Assembly (NCBI GenBank): GCA_015060455.1
Contig: SUYM01000005.1
Location: 1-64,000 of the forward strand
DNA: 64,000 nt
Reading direction: 5' to 3'
DNA from: Bacteroidales bacterium
GTDB lineage: Bacteria > Bacteroidota > Bacteroidia > Bacteroidales > UBA932
Shown piece by piece: positions 43,453-52,826 of this stretch. The stretch's first letter is position 1, and every line of letters starts with the position of its first letter. The position numbers and the translations under genes were made by a program. Under the pieces are notes generated by a model, which was not told the DNA's origin, searched no databases, and worked only from the letters and a program-made list of their open reading frames with translations.

Positions 43453-45051
43453 TTATTCTACCTGTGTTATTATCAACGCATTAGGATCCGTTCCCCCTTC
43501 CGCAGGCCAGAACAGTTCCGACTGCACTCCATTTATCAGAAGGTATTCCGAATGGCCGAAACCCTGGATTTCAGCAGTCACTCCAAGATAGACCTTGGAC
43601 CCGACATTCTGAGCATTCAGCGGATGAACCTCTATCCTGAAATACTGGTCATTGCCTTCGTTTATACCGAAACTTCCGTCCTGACTGACTGCTGGAGTGG
43701 CAGTGTCATTCATATAAACCTCTATCCTGAAATCGGACGAAGGAGCATCTCCGGCAAAAATCGTCGGCCGCCACAACTGTCCTGCCGGATAGCGCATCTG
43801 GAAATAGCACACAAACGGCTTGGATACGCTCATCTGAGGAAGCACTTTGACCTCCCCGTCCGGATTCGGGTTCGGGTCGTCAACAGAAGGCAATGCCGGC
43901 AGAAGATATGAATGGGTCGGATAATCAAATATGATATAATCCTCCTGACCGTCACCATCCTCGTCTGTCATCTCATAGTCCCAGTCCCGGACATGATAAT
44001 TTACCTTGATCTGCCCCTCACCGCTGACGGTGCAGTTGATCTGGATCCACTCGTTCCTATAAACCGGAGGAAGATAGATATACGCCACTCTGAGTTCCTC
44101 TCCTTCTCCGACAGAAAATTCAACACAGAGCACCACAGAATTGTCCGAATTAGGCACATTCCAGTCCTGGGGACCTGCAGAGCCGTATGGCACCTCGAAA
44201 CAATATGACTCGGATATCTGCTGATAGCCCTCATCTCTTGTCTGGGAGACAACGAAACCCATATCCTCGTCCAGAAGCAGATTGTCGTTTATTCCCGGCT
44301 GCAGAGATTTCAGCACATCGTCCCCCTGCGGCATCAGATAATTGTAATACCTCGTACCCTGGGCCAGCATTCTGACACTTCTGATATGTACGTCGGGTGT
44401 CGAACTCGACATCCTGGCGGCAGAGAAGGTAAGCTTTCCGAACGGACGTTTAAGCTGGAAAGAGAGTTTTCTTGCAAGCAGAACATGATCCTCGTGTCCT
44501 GTGATATCGATCCTGTCGGTATCTATCGAGCCCATCGGCATATGATACCTGGTATTAAGCATGATGGTATCAGCATAAAACATAGGAAGTCCCTTATCCT
44601 GATGCAGGGCGATGAACCTGTATTGATTCAGCTGGCTTTCTGTAGTATATTTGTCCAGCTGAGGCATATCTCCCTCTGTCACAAGTGATTCCTCGTTGGC
44701 TATGATATAGAACTTCACTGTCTGCTTGCCTGTCTGGGCATCAGCTCCGAGCATACCGATATCCATAAGGAAATCACGGTTGACAGGAGAGGTCTGATAA
44801 TGATAACCCACCCTCTGGCCGTGAGAGAAGGCATATATCCTCAATGAATTTATAACCTTTTCTCCGTCAGTCACATTGGCGTCAGCCTTGACCTTGGGCT
44901 GTTCTGCCTCCGGCATAATCCTCATCAGCACGGCATTGACCCTCTGCTGCGGCTGAGGAGTATCCCCAAGGTCCGAACAGCAGACAAGAGCAGCAGATGC
45001 CGCAAGCAGCACTGCCAGACTATATGCTATATGAAGGACTTTTCTCATCAT
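43453..45051 (-). CDS. Fimbrillin-like accessory lipoprotein (Mfa/FimC-type)
   Basis: About 532 residues with signal and lipobox (AVLLAASAALVCCSDLGD). The N-terminal domain is fimbrillin-like (INSLRIYAFSHGQRVGYHYQ; VKFYIIANEESLVTEGD) and a second beta-domain follows (PFGKLTFSAARM; WIQINCTVSGEGQIKVNYHV). I start at ATG 45051, which overlaps the Mfa2-like gene stop (TGATG). Its likely role is a minor subunit or adaptor between anchor or shaft and tip. Confidence 0.7.
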   Translation of the reverse strand: MMRKVLHIAYSLAVLLAASAALVCCSDLGDTPQPQQRVNAVLMRIMPEAEQPKVKADANVTDGEKVINSLRIYAFSHGQRVGYHYQTSPVNRDFLMDIGMLGADAQTGKQTVKFYIIANEESLVTEGDMPQLDKYTTESQLNQYRFIALHQDKGLPMFYADTIMLNTRYHMPMGSIDTDRIDITGHEDHVLLARKLSFQLKRPFGKLTFSAARMSSSTPDVHIRSVRMLAQGTRYYNYLMPQGDDVLKSLQPGINDNLLLDEDMGFVVSQTRDEGYQQISESYCFEVPYGSAGPQDWNVPNSDNSVVLCVEFSVGEGEELRVAYIYLPPVYRNEWIQINCTVSGEGQIKVNYHVRDWDYEMTDEDGDGQEDYIIFDYPTHSYLLPALPSVDDPNPNPDGEVKVLPQMSVSKPFVCYFQMRYPAGQLWRPTIFAGDAPSSDFRIEVYMNDTATPAVSQDGSFGINEGNDQYFRIEVHPLNAQNVGSKVYLGVTAEIQGFGHSEYLLINGVQSELFWPAEGGTDPNALIITQVE

Positions 45052-45959
45052 CAGTTCCATCCGGGATGAACATCCAACACCCACCAGTCAGGAAGAGTAA
45101 CCTTCACGTCGGTCTGCGAAGCGTTGAACTCCACCTTGATCGGGATCACGACCTCATTCTTCGAACAGTCGATCTGATCCGCATGCTTTTGAATGAATTC
45201 AGCGAAATTTACAGAAGCCATCACTCCACCAGCCGCATCCAGCACCTTCAGATACACATTTTCGTGATCAAGATGCCTTAGGATATTGCAGGAGGCAGTC
45301 GCCTTGTTGTTTCCGTCATGGACAGGATCGAGAACATAATCGGTCTGATGATTCGTTGCAGCCACGTTGTTGAAATCCGCATACGGGCTCACTCCGGTCA
45401 GCACAATCATCGGCGCAGAAGTCATCGCACTCTTCGGCACCCCAATCACCTCAACGATCACGTCGTAATGGGAAGAAGCAAAGGCTGCGGTTTTTGTCGT
45501 TATCTTCCTTTCACTTGAAAAAGGCTCGATCGTGTAATCCAGACCAGCCAGATAGAGAGAGTCGTTTCCCGAAACCGTTCCACCGTCCCAATATGCCTGA
45601 TCTCCAAACAGGATTTCGGAAAAATCGCCGCTCTGGAGCCCTGTAACATCGGTCGAGTTCATGTTGCCCAGAAACACAAGCCTGTAATCGCCCTGTTCCA
45701 GAGCAGGAAGCATCGTGCGCTGAAGACGAACCTCCTCGTCGGTAAGTGGCGCCTGATGGATACACCTGTTTTCGCTGTCAAAAATATACATCTGCACCTT
45801 CCTGATCTTCTGAGGGAAGATCTCGTCGGTGCCGTCTCCCATGTAGCTCAGATTCACAACATACCTGTTGAAGCAGTCACTATAATCCTCGCGGATGCAG
45901 GAGGAGGCAAGCACTCCCGCAACCGCAACAAGAATCATAGCTATGCTTTTGAGCTTCAT
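45051..45959 (-). CDS. FimB/Mfa2 family fimbrial anchor lipoprotein
   Basis: 302 residues resembling the Mfa2 family, which anchors the fimbrial shaft in the outer membrane and limits its length. The lipobox LASSCIRED is followed by DCFNRYVVNLSYMGDG, QKIRKVQMYIFDSENRCI and YRLVFLGNMNSTD. The C terminus PDWWVLDVHPGWN fits the family ending. It lies 16 nt downstream of the major fimbrillin and overlaps the next gene by 1 nt. Confidence 0.85.
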   Translation of the reverse strand: MKLKSIAMILVAVAGVLASSCIREDYSDCFNRYVVNLSYMGDGTDEIFPQKIRKVQMYIFDSENRCIHQAPLTDEEVRLQRTMLPALEQGDYRLVFLGNMNSTDVTGLQSGDFSEILFGDQAYWDGGTVSGNDSLYLAGLDYTIEPFSSERKITTKTAAFASSHYDVIVEVIGVPKSAMTSAPMIVLTGVSPYADFNNVAATNHQTDYVLDPVHDGNNKATASCNILRHLDHENVYLKVLDAAGGVMASVNFAEFIQKHADQIDCSKNEVVIPIKVEFNASQTDVKVTLPDWWVLDVHPGWN

Positions 45960-45975
45960 GAAAATCTATTGAGAT

Positions 45976-47103
45976 TTAGAATCCTGGAGTTACCTCGATA
46001 ACATCCCAAGAAGCAACCTGAACGTTGATGTCAACGCACTTCTCCTGCTGAGTAAGCTTGTCGATGCCGAACACGAAGTTCATTCTGTAGATCTTACCTG
46101 GCTCAAAATTAGTAATCTCAACACCTGAGTTCATCTTGTAAGTGTTGGTGAAGATGTATGCAGGGTCGCTTGTTGCAGAGTCTCCTGAGCCTGTCTGCTG
46201 AGTGATGTCAAGAAGATGAACAGGAGCAGAGGCAGGGAAGAAGTTGTAAGCGATGTTCACGGGTACCTCGTTGTTTTCCGGGGTAAGTTCTACGACAGGG
46301 TGCTTGAGATCAGCTCCGTCAAAGTAGTCATTGTTCCACTTTGAGGTGTTCATAGAGAAGTTGAAATAGTCAAAGATATCCTTCTGAACGAGGTTGACAG
46401 CACGGAAAGAGTTTATATCAACAATTCCTGACCTGAAATCTGCCTTGTCATAGAAGTCGGTGAAAGCCATTGAATTGACTACGATCTTCTGGTCTGTAAC
46501 GCCATTGAAGTTGCAGCCGATCTTCTTGATTTCGAAACGAGCCACTCTTGGCACTACGTTGAGGTCAACCTTGTAAACATTTGAAAGGTGGTCATTGTCA
46601 TCCTTCTGGTGAATGTTCTCTCCCACCTGAACGAGCACACCTTCAGCATAAAGCGGGAAGTTGGTAACGTCCTGGTTGTTAGCAATCTCAAGAGTCCTGT
46701 CAAGACCTGTCTTCTGGTTGGTCGTGATCTCAGAAAGGTTTCCTACCACAACAACCTCCTTTACAGAAGAAGGAAGGAAGTGGAAAGAAAACTTAAGGTC
46801 TTCGCCAAGAGCAGCAATCTCTGTCGCGTCAAAGTAGGCGTCAGCCGGCTCGCGGTTCTCGTTATATGCCGGATAGAAAGTGTTTCCGTCAGAAAAGAAG
46901 AACTGAAGTGTGTTAAGCTGGATCTTCTGGTTGTCCAGAGCTTCATCTGTTCCACCAACTTTGGTAGCCATCTTCACATTACTGATGACAACATCAACGC
47001 TCCTGTAATTCTTGGAAACTTCCTCTGGAGTCTCCTCCTTGCTACATCCTGCAAGAACCATCGCAGCAGCGAATGCCGCGCACATGAATTTTGAAATTTT
47101 CAT
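45976..47103 (-). CDS. Major fimbrial subunit (Mfa1/FimA family)
   Basis: 375 residues with lipoprotein signal AAMVLAGCSKEETPEE, the usual route for type V pilins. After export a trypsin-like protease normally cuts after an Arg to free the groove for donor-strand assembly; KNYR-SVDVV near residue 34 is a candidate. Blocks such as LNTLQFFFSDGNTFYPAYN, VKEVVVVGNLSEI and RVARFEIKKIGCNF are fimbrillin-like, and the C-terminal strand VASWDVIEVTPGF fits the donor strand. Strong codon bias suggests high expression. Confidence 0.85.
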   Translation of the reverse strand: MKISKFMCAAFAAAMVLAGCSKEETPEEVSKNYRSVDVVISNVKMATKVGGTDEALDNQKIQLNTLQFFFSDGNTFYPAYNENREPADAYFDATEIAALGEDLKFSFHFLPSSVKEVVVVGNLSEITTNQKTGLDRTLEIANNQDVTNFPLYAEGVLVQVGENIHQKDDNDHLSNVYKVDLNVVPRVARFEIKKIGCNFNGVTDQKIVVNSMAFTDFYDKADFRSGIVDINSFRAVNLVQKDIFDYFNFSMNTSKWNNDYFDGADLKHPVVELTPENNEVPVNIAYNFFPASAPVHLLDITQQTGSGDSATSDPAYIFTNTYKMNSGVEITNFEPGKIYRMNFVFGIDKLTQQEKCVDINVQVASWDVIEVTPGF

Positions 47104-47130
47104 GACTCAAAAAAAATTTAGTTGTTAGTA

Positions 47131-48465
47131 TTAATTGTCTCTGTTCAAATATTCTTCTATTTCCCTGCGCTGAAGGGCCTCATATTCCAATTCAGCCTTT
47201 ACCGCGTCTATGTTTTTCTGAGCATCCGGACAGTTACCCGCAAGCGCTTTTTCCAGCCATGGCATAGCCTCCTCGAACTTGCCCTGCATCATCAGGGCGA
47301 CTCCAATGGAATTGAATGCCCTCATATCGTCGCTCACCGTAAGCAGATGCCTGTATGCCTGCTCATAATGTCCTTTTCTTATCATCCCGTTGGCAACGTT
47401 GATGATGTCCGTAGCCCCATCGTCTATGGCATCGTAGTAAACCGCAAGAAATCTGGCACAGCGCAGATGGGGATAAATGTTGTCGAGCATATATTTCCAG
47501 GTCCAGCCCCTGTCCAGCCTTTCTATCCTCAGTTTGCGGTGCTCGACCGAAATATCAGGAGTATCTATGATGGCCAGCACCTCGTCCTTCTTTTTCATAT
47601 CGGACTCTGCCACCATCCTGCGAAGACCTGCCCAGTTCTCCTTGCCGTTACGGATATTGAAGTGGGAGGGAGTGAGACCATACTGAGGACGATGTTCGAT
47701 GATATAACTGATCAGCGCCTTGGCCCTGTTCTCTCCAAGCCAGTTATTGAACGTCGGCGGACCCTCTGGTGAGGCATATCCGGCAACCTCTATCCTTTCC
47801 AGCCTCAAATGAGGATCAGAGAATATCCTATCAACTGCGGAAAGGATTTTTCCGAAGGTCACCTCGTTGGCGTACACCGCGGAATCAATCTCAGTCTTTG
47901 ACACCTTGAAGATAACCTCCAGTTCATCCTGCCAGAAGTCCCACTCCCGGGAGACGTCGGCAAGAACATATTCAGGAATACGCCTCTGGACTGCAGCAGG
48001 CGCCTTGAAAAGCTCCTGAGGCCCTTGTCCAAGAGTCTGGTCCGAATGATCTTTCTCGCAATTACATCCCGACAGATTTCTCTTCAGGCCAAGCGCCGCC
48101 GAGGTCATCCATCTCTTCAACGGAGCCACACATCTGTATTCAAGTCCGGATCCGGCCAGTATCTGTCCCTGTCCGAGTTCCCAGTCCTTGTCTCCCAGAA
48201 GAAACATCTCCTGCCTCTGGTGCATGTAGCGCGCTCTCCCGTAAACTTCCACCGGATCCAGATAAAGCGTGTCTGTCCCGTTAAAGATATAAGGAGTGAT
48301 GACCTCCCTGTATCTTGGAGCAGTTTTCCTGGACGCATCCACCTTGAAGCTCACCACGACAGAATCGCCGCAAACCTCCATCTTTTCATCAGAAATCTGC
48401 GTCTGAGCGCTCAGAAGGCCTGTTGCACCAAAGAGGATATATATGAATGATAGAACTCTTTTCAT
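47131..48465 (-). CDS. OmpA-like/DUF3868 protein of the fimbrial operon
   Basis: 444 residues, exported (FIYILFGATGLLSAQ). The middle has an OmpA-like peptidoglycan-binding core (IEVAGYASPEGPPTFNNWLGENRAKALISYI). The C terminus has TPR-like helices (NSIGVALMMQGKFEEAMPWLEKAL). The order DUF3575-DUF3868/OmpA-fimbrillin is standard for Bacteroidales type V pilus loci. It probably links the envelope and the pilus base. It overlaps the upstream barrel gene by 4 nt. Confidence 0.85.
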   Translation of the reverse strand: MKRVLSFIYILFGATGLLSAQTQISDEKMEVCGDSVVVSFKVDASRKTAPRYREVITPYIFNGTDTLYLDPVEVYGRARYMHQRQEMFLLGDKDWELGQGQILAGSGLEYRCVAPLKRWMTSAALGLKRNLSGCNCEKDHSDQTLGQGPQELFKAPAAVQRRIPEYVLADVSREWDFWQDELEVIFKVSKTEIDSAVYANEVTFGKILSAVDRIFSDPHLRLERIEVAGYASPEGPPTFNNWLGENRAKALISYIIEHRPQYGLTPSHFNIRNGKENWAGLRRMVAESDMKKKDEVLAIIDTPDISVEHRKLRIERLDRGWTWKYMLDNIYPHLRCARFLAVYYDAIDDGATDIINVANGMIRKGHYEQAYRHLLTVSDDMRAFNSIGVALMMQGKFEEAMPWLEKALAGNCPDAQKNIDAVKAELEYEALQRREIEEYLNRDN

Positions 48466-49019
48466 TTTATTATATAAACGAAAGACAGCCCCAGAGAAGT
48501 GGGACCGAATGCTACTTTTGATACTGATTCGTTAAACAGGCCGCATTTACGTTGCTCATATATGCCATGACTGGTGTACCAGACTCCCAGCCCGAGATTG
48601 GCCTCTATATTCCAACATCGGGAAATGGGCCAGGAACACCCGTAAGTCAGTCCAGCCCCGACAGCCCATCCTTCCCGCCGGATATCCTTGAAGAGTGGAA
48701 TGCCTCCAACATTGAATTGGGTGTAATTCGCATTCAAGCCTATGAAATGCCCGAAGAAACTCTCGCAGAACCAGTACCTTGCCTCAGGAGAGACCAGAAA
48801 GTGCTTTGCCTTTATGTTCTTTTGCCTGTCGAAGGTCCATGGATTGTATCCACCCTCAAGTTCAATGGTCCAGCGCGGTGCCACAGAGCACTCCAAGCCA
48901 ACATTAGGCGTCGCCGTAGTCCAATATAACGCATTGGTTTTCACGACAAAACGCTGTGCATTGGCAGTAATGCAACATCCGAGAACAAGGGGTAAACACA
49001 ATATAATGAAACGCCTCAT
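48462..49019 (-). CDS. DUF3575 outer-membrane beta-barrel protein
   Basis: 185 residues with signal peptide MRRFIILCLPLVLGCCITANAQ. An eight-strand barrel pattern follows (FVVKTNALYWTTATPNVGLE; RWTIELEGGYNPWTF; GWAVGAGLTYGCSWPI) and the protein ends with an aromatic-rich strand. It is the first gene of the fimbrial operon, with a strong promoter about 25 nt upstream. The exact role is unknown; the family is consistently found at pilus loci. Confidence 0.88.
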   Translation of the reverse strand: MRRFIILCLPLVLGCCITANAQRFVVKTNALYWTTATPNVGLECSVAPRWTIELEGGYNPWTFDRQKNIKAKHFLVSPEARYWFCESFFGHFIGLNANYTQFNVGGIPLFKDIRREGWAVGAGLTYGCSWPISRCWNIEANLGLGVWYTSHGIYEQRKCGLFNESVSKVAFGPTSLGLSFVYIIK

Positions 49020-49042
49020 GGGGAGATTAGCGAAAAACGCAG

Positions 49043-49073
49043 CAAAGATACAAAATATGTGACTTTAGTACAA
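49043..49073 (-). promoter_or_regulatory. Promoter of the fimbrial operon
   Basis: Minus strand: TTG (49071-49073), 20 nt, TATCTTTG (49043-49050), a full -7 match. The start is predicted near 49036, so the leader is under 20 nt. No invertible repeats flank it, so phase variation by inversion is not suggested. Confidence 0.7.
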
Positions 49074-49245
49074 CATTCCCCCTCACCAAAAGAACACTCT
49101 ATGCCAAAATATTTTCCATTTGCATACCATTCATATATGCTTTCATCACATTCAAGGTCATTGACTTTGCGCCAAAGAAGATCGACCCCCTCAGGATAGA
49201 GGAACGAAATTCCACCCTACGAAGCATAGACGGAAAGCGAAAACA

Positions 49246-49359
49246 GACCATCACGCAGAGTTTTGCGCGATTTAGTGCGTGACGGTGCCCAAAACACGAC
49301 CAGAACAGGCGAAAGCACGACCATCGCGCAGGATTTCGGGCAAAAAGTTGCGTGACGGT
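49246..49359. repeat. Paired-hairpin intergenic repeat (element F)
   Basis: Hairpin 1 (49246-49286) has ACCATCACGCA opposite TGCGTGACGGT. Hairpin 2 (49320-49359) has ACCATCGCGCA opposite TGCGTGACGGT. The spacing of 74 nt matches elements A to C, although the inner stem differs. No gene is seen in 49080-49387. Confidence 0.75.
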
Positions 49360-49387
49360 ACCCAAATCACGACCTGACGGAGGTAGG

Positions 49388-49891
49388 TTATAGAATGCAG
49401 ATATCAATCGCGGCAGCCAGCTCTTCGTAAGAGGGCGTAGGGGAATCTGTAAAGATGGATTTTATGAGTCCGTCGCGGCAGATATATATGCGAGGCACGC
49501 GACTCGCAGCAAAAAGTTCATAGATGTATCTGTCAGTCTGCGCAGAAAAAGGCATAGTATAGCCATTCTCCATCCAATACTGCTGAATGGACTCCGCTCC
49601 CTCCTCGCGGCTTATAAAGGCAAACCTGACACCTTGTGAATGATACTCATCACGGAGACGCTGCAAGTGAGGCAGCACCTGCCGGCAGTCAGGACATGCT
49701 GTCGTAAAAAACACTATGCAGCTTACGCCTTCACGCAACTGCGCTCCGGTCACCTCTGACCCGTCACTCATCACGACAGTAAAATCCGGAACAACATCAC
49801 CTACGACAAGGTCGGCACCGGTCTGCTTCTCCTTTATGCAGCTACAGAAAAGACCGGCCATCATCAACAAAACTACTATCCTGCTCTTCAT
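49388..49891 (-). CDS. TlpA/ResA-like thioredoxin-fold lipoprotein
   Basis: 167 residues, lipobox GLFCSCIKEK. The thioredoxin fold has VPDFTVVMSDGSEVTG, the active site FFTTACPDCRQVLPHL (CPDC) and SRVPRIYICRDG with the cis-proline. It probably reduces or handles disulfides in envelope proteins. It lies 115 nt downstream of a second thioredoxin-like lipoprotein on the same strand. Confidence 0.9.
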   Translation of the reverse strand: MKSRIVVLLMMAGLFCSCIKEKQTGADLVVGDVVPDFTVVMSDGSEVTGAQLREGVSCIVFFTTACPDCRQVLPHLQRLRDEYHSQGVRFAFISREEGAESIQQYWMENGYTMPFSAQTDRYIYELFAASRVPRIYICRDGLIKSIFTDSPTPSYEELAAAIDICIL

Positions 49892-50006
49892 TTGTGGTGC
49901 ATAACATATTTACTTTCAACAACTTCCCTTTTTTGCCTGCTCCCCAAAGTACGCAGGCATAAAGCGTAAATCGCTGTGATTCATGGGATTAGTGAACAAC
50001 GGGGTG

Positions 50007-50969
50007 TTACCTTTCACCGAAAGAAGATAGCCACTCGAACAGGCGTCCTTCCGGGGCGTCCTTCATGATGACCTTCTTGTCGCGGTCAAGAAGGTACAGC
50101 GACGGGATGGCACGGACATTATACAGTGTCTCGCCACGGATCACAAGGTCCGGATCGAAGCCGTTGTACCATTTTTCGGGGTATATAGGCATATAGGAGC
50201 GCCATGCTTCCAGATCCTCGTCTATATATATGTTGAGCACTGCCATGGTGCCGTCTGCAATAAGTCCGGAAATGACCGGGTCATTATTCAGAACATCGAT
50301 GATTTCCTTGCAGGCCGTGCAGCCGGGATTGCTGAAAAAGAGCAGGGTCAGGTCCGCCTTGATGCCATGGAGGGTGCGCATGCGGCCGTTCTTGTCTGCA
50401 AATCTGAAGTCGGCTGCCTTTGTCCCTACACGATTGAGGGCAGCCAGGCGGACTTCGCGGGCATATTTTTCCTTCATCAGCGGCTCCACAAGATCCGACC
50501 CGGCCAGACGCGCCGCATAAAAGGCATAGAAATCCTCGTTGCGCAGCGGGGAATTGGGGTCATACAGATATTTGACCACCAGGTCATTGAGGGTCTCGAA
50601 CACATTGGACGAGGTGTCCTTTTTCTCACAGGCGGCGGCCCTGTCATACAGACGACCCATAGATCTGCTCACAACGGACATATCGACCATTCCGAGAACG
50701 TTGGTCCAGTTGGCCATCTTCTGCTCCACATCGCCCAGCCTCACACCACTTACCAAAGCAGTGTCACAGGGATATGTCCTGGATGGTTCCGTAATGCCGT
50801 CCCACCAATGCAGAGCCATATATTCCGCTATATCCTGCGGATTCTGCAACATTGCAGGCGGCTGGACATCGGGAAAAGGCAGAGCCGCAAACTGCTCTGC
50901 CTTTCCTGCATTGCTCCCGCATCCGACTATCGCCAGAAGGGAGAAAGATAATAATAATTCCCTAAGCAT
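50007..50969 (-). CDS. DUF5106/thioredoxin-like lipoprotein
   Basis: 320 residues: lipobox SLLAIVGCGSNAG; an N-terminal DUF5106-like helical domain (YMALHWWDGI; YLYDPNSPLRNEDFY); and a thioredoxin domain with KAADFRFADKNGRMRTLHG, active site FFSNPGCTACKEI (CTAC) and VRAIPSLYLLDRDKKVIMKD. It overlaps the Na/Pi-type transporter gene upstream by 8 nt. A remnant of a homologue lies at 38044-38184 across the fimbrial locus. Confidence 0.88.
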   Translation of the reverse strand: MLRELLLSFSLLAIVGCGSNAGKAEQFAALPFPDVQPPAMLQNPQDIAEYMALHWWDGITEPSRTYPCDTALVSGVRLGDVEQKMANWTNVLGMVDMSVVSRSMGRLYDRAAACEKKDTSSNVFETLNDLVVKYLYDPNSPLRNEDFYAFYAARLAGSDLVEPLMKEKYAREVRLAALNRVGTKAADFRFADKNGRMRTLHGIKADLTLLFFSNPGCTACKEIIDVLNNDPVISGLIADGTMAVLNIYIDEDLEAWRSYMPIYPEKWYNGFDPDLVIRGETLYNVRAIPSLYLLDRDKKVIMKDAPEGRLFEWLSSFGER

Positions 50970-52719
50970 TTTTCTGTCTTGCTGCCTGAGATATATTGAT
51001 CATGAAGTCGCCGATCTTCTCAAGTTCCGAGAGTACGTCCATGTAATATACCCCTGTCAGGTAGTTGTAACTGTTGCTTTCGATATTGACAATATGCTCT
51101 TCGCGCAGATGGTTGCGGCACTCATTGATGTTGTATTCGCAATTCTCTGCATTGGAGATATCTGTAAGCTCCTTCTTGTTCTTGAGGTTCTCGATCATTA
51201 CATCGTAACTCTTCTGCACAAGATCCATCATCTTGTTAAGCCTGTCAAGGATACTCTTGTCAAACACCTTGTTGTGAGCATTCTTTCTCTTGAGAATACG
51301 TCCTATCGCCTCGCCAGAGTCACCAAGGGACTCCATCTCTCCGATGATCTTGTACATCGCCTTGATTTCATCTGCCGCCTCTTCACTGATCTCGTTCTTC
51401 GACACCTCGTTCAGATAAGTCGCAATCTCGAACTCAATCCTGTCTGTAATCTCCTCATATTTGATGAGTTTTTCGTTCAATGCATCGAACTTATCAGGAT
51501 TCTGCTCGTTAACAGCCTCTCTTATATATCCGAAACCGTTGCGGCATATTTCAGCAAAATGAAGAATCTCCTGCTGTGCCTCAGCAATGGAAAGTTCTGC
51601 TGTTGAAAGAGGACCTCCGGAGATATACTTGAGTCTGAATACTTCTGTTTCTCCCTTAGGCTCCTTGACAAGCCATACGACTGCCTTCTCGATAAGCGGA
51701 ACAAACCAGATGAGAAGCATGGTGTTGGTCACATTGAAGAGGGTATGCAGCATCGCGATACCATACAGGAGCGAGTTCTTGTAAAGTTCCACATCCTCCG
51801 CTGTGCCTGAAACCCTGCCCTCCGCTATGCCGGCGAGTTGAGCACTTGCAAACATCGGATCCTGGAATCCTATATTCTCCATTATCAGACAGATAAGTTT
51901 TACAATAAATGGGAATATGGCAAGAACCCAGACTACTCCGACAAGGTTGAAGATCGTATGTGCGCGCGCCGCCCTCTTGGCAGAGGTGTTGGCAACCGAC
52001 GCGGCGATGTTTGCTGTAATGGTAGTACCGATGTTCTCACCAAGCACCATCGCCACGGCCAGTTTGAAATCGATAAGGCCGGAAGCCGCAAGAAGCATTG
52101 TGATGGCCATTGTTGCACTTGATGCCTGCAAGACGATGGTCAGGACGGCGCCTGCTATGAGGAACAGGAGTATCGAGCCGAAACCGAAGCCGTTGATGCT
52201 GCCGAAGAAGCCCATCATGCCGGCCTGGTACTCGCCAAGCACTGCATTTGCACAATCCTTCATGAAGGTAAGACCCACGTACATCACAGCGAATCCCATG
52301 AGGAACTGTCCTATATTCTTCAAAGACGATTTCTTTGAGCAGTGCATCAGGTATCCGAAGGCCATCATAGGCACGGCGAAGAGCGCGATATTCACAGAGA
52401 AGCCCAGGGATGTGATCCATGCTGTAAGCGTAGTTCCTATATTAGCACCCATGATGACACCGATGGCGTTTCCGAGGGTGAGCAGACCGGCATTCACGAA
52501 ACTCACCACCATGATGGTCGTCGCCGACGAAGACTGCACGAGGCAGGTCACCACTGTACCGGTAAATATCTGCTTGGGGGCATTGGAAGTCATTTTGGCC
52601 ATGAAAGCCCTGAGGCGGTCTCCTGCTGATTTCTGAAGACCTTCGCTCATAAGTGCCATACCGTAGAGGAACATCGCAAGTCCTCCGAGAACCGACAGCA
52701 CATTAAGAAGTGTTTCCAT
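50962..52719 (-). CDS. Na/Pi-cotransporter family protein (NptA/YjbB-type) with PhoU-like domain
   Basis: 585 residues of the inner membrane. The duplicated transport repeats show CLVQSSSATTIMVVSF and VLQASSATMAITMLL, typical of SLC34-like Na/phosphate carriers, with about nine helices. The C-terminal 220 residues are helical and PhoU-like (EITDRIEFEIATYLNEVSKN; MESLGDSGEAIGRIL). The substrate is probably inorganic phosphate, although bacterial members may export it or move other anions. The end overlaps the next gene by 8 nt. Confidence 0.9.
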   Translation of the reverse strand: METLLNVLSVLGGLAMFLYGMALMSEGLQKSAGDRLRAFMAKMTSNAPKQIFTGTVVTCLVQSSSATTIMVVSFVNAGLLTLGNAIGVIMGANIGTTLTAWITSLGFSVNIALFAVPMMAFGYLMHCSKKSSLKNIGQFLMGFAVMYVGLTFMKDCANAVLGEYQAGMMGFFGSINGFGFGSILLFLIAGAVLTIVLQASSATMAITMLLAASGLIDFKLAVAMVLGENIGTTITANIAASVANTSAKRAARAHTIFNLVGVVWVLAIFPFIVKLICLIMENIGFQDPMFASAQLAGIAEGRVSGTAEDVELYKNSLLYGIAMLHTLFNVTNTMLLIWFVPLIEKAVVWLVKEPKGETEVFRLKYISGGPLSTAELSIAEAQQEILHFAEICRNGFGYIREAVNEQNPDKFDALNEKLIKYEEITDRIEFEIATYLNEVSKNEISEEAADEIKAMYKIIGEMESLGDSGEAIGRILKRKNAHNKVFDKSILDRLNKMMDLVQKSYDVMIENLKNKKELTDISNAENCEYNINECRNHLREEHIVNIESNSYNYLTGVYYMDVLSELEKIGDFMINISQAARQKNA

Positions 52720-52826
52720 ATAATAGAGTTATCGTTTTTACTGAATTTTTCAGCGAATTACGGCAAAAATATAAAAAAATATTAGATTTGTGCCCACTTG
52801 TTTACAAGTATAACTAAAATTTAACA

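Noticed and set aside
49020..49080. Invertible promoter controlling the fimbriae
   Set aside because: The promoter is clear but I see no flanking inverted repeats and no nearby invertase.
49099..49407. 102-codon frame over the intergenic region behind the TlpA-like gene
   Set aside because: It is a translation of the paired hairpins (element F) without signal peptide, motif or promoter.
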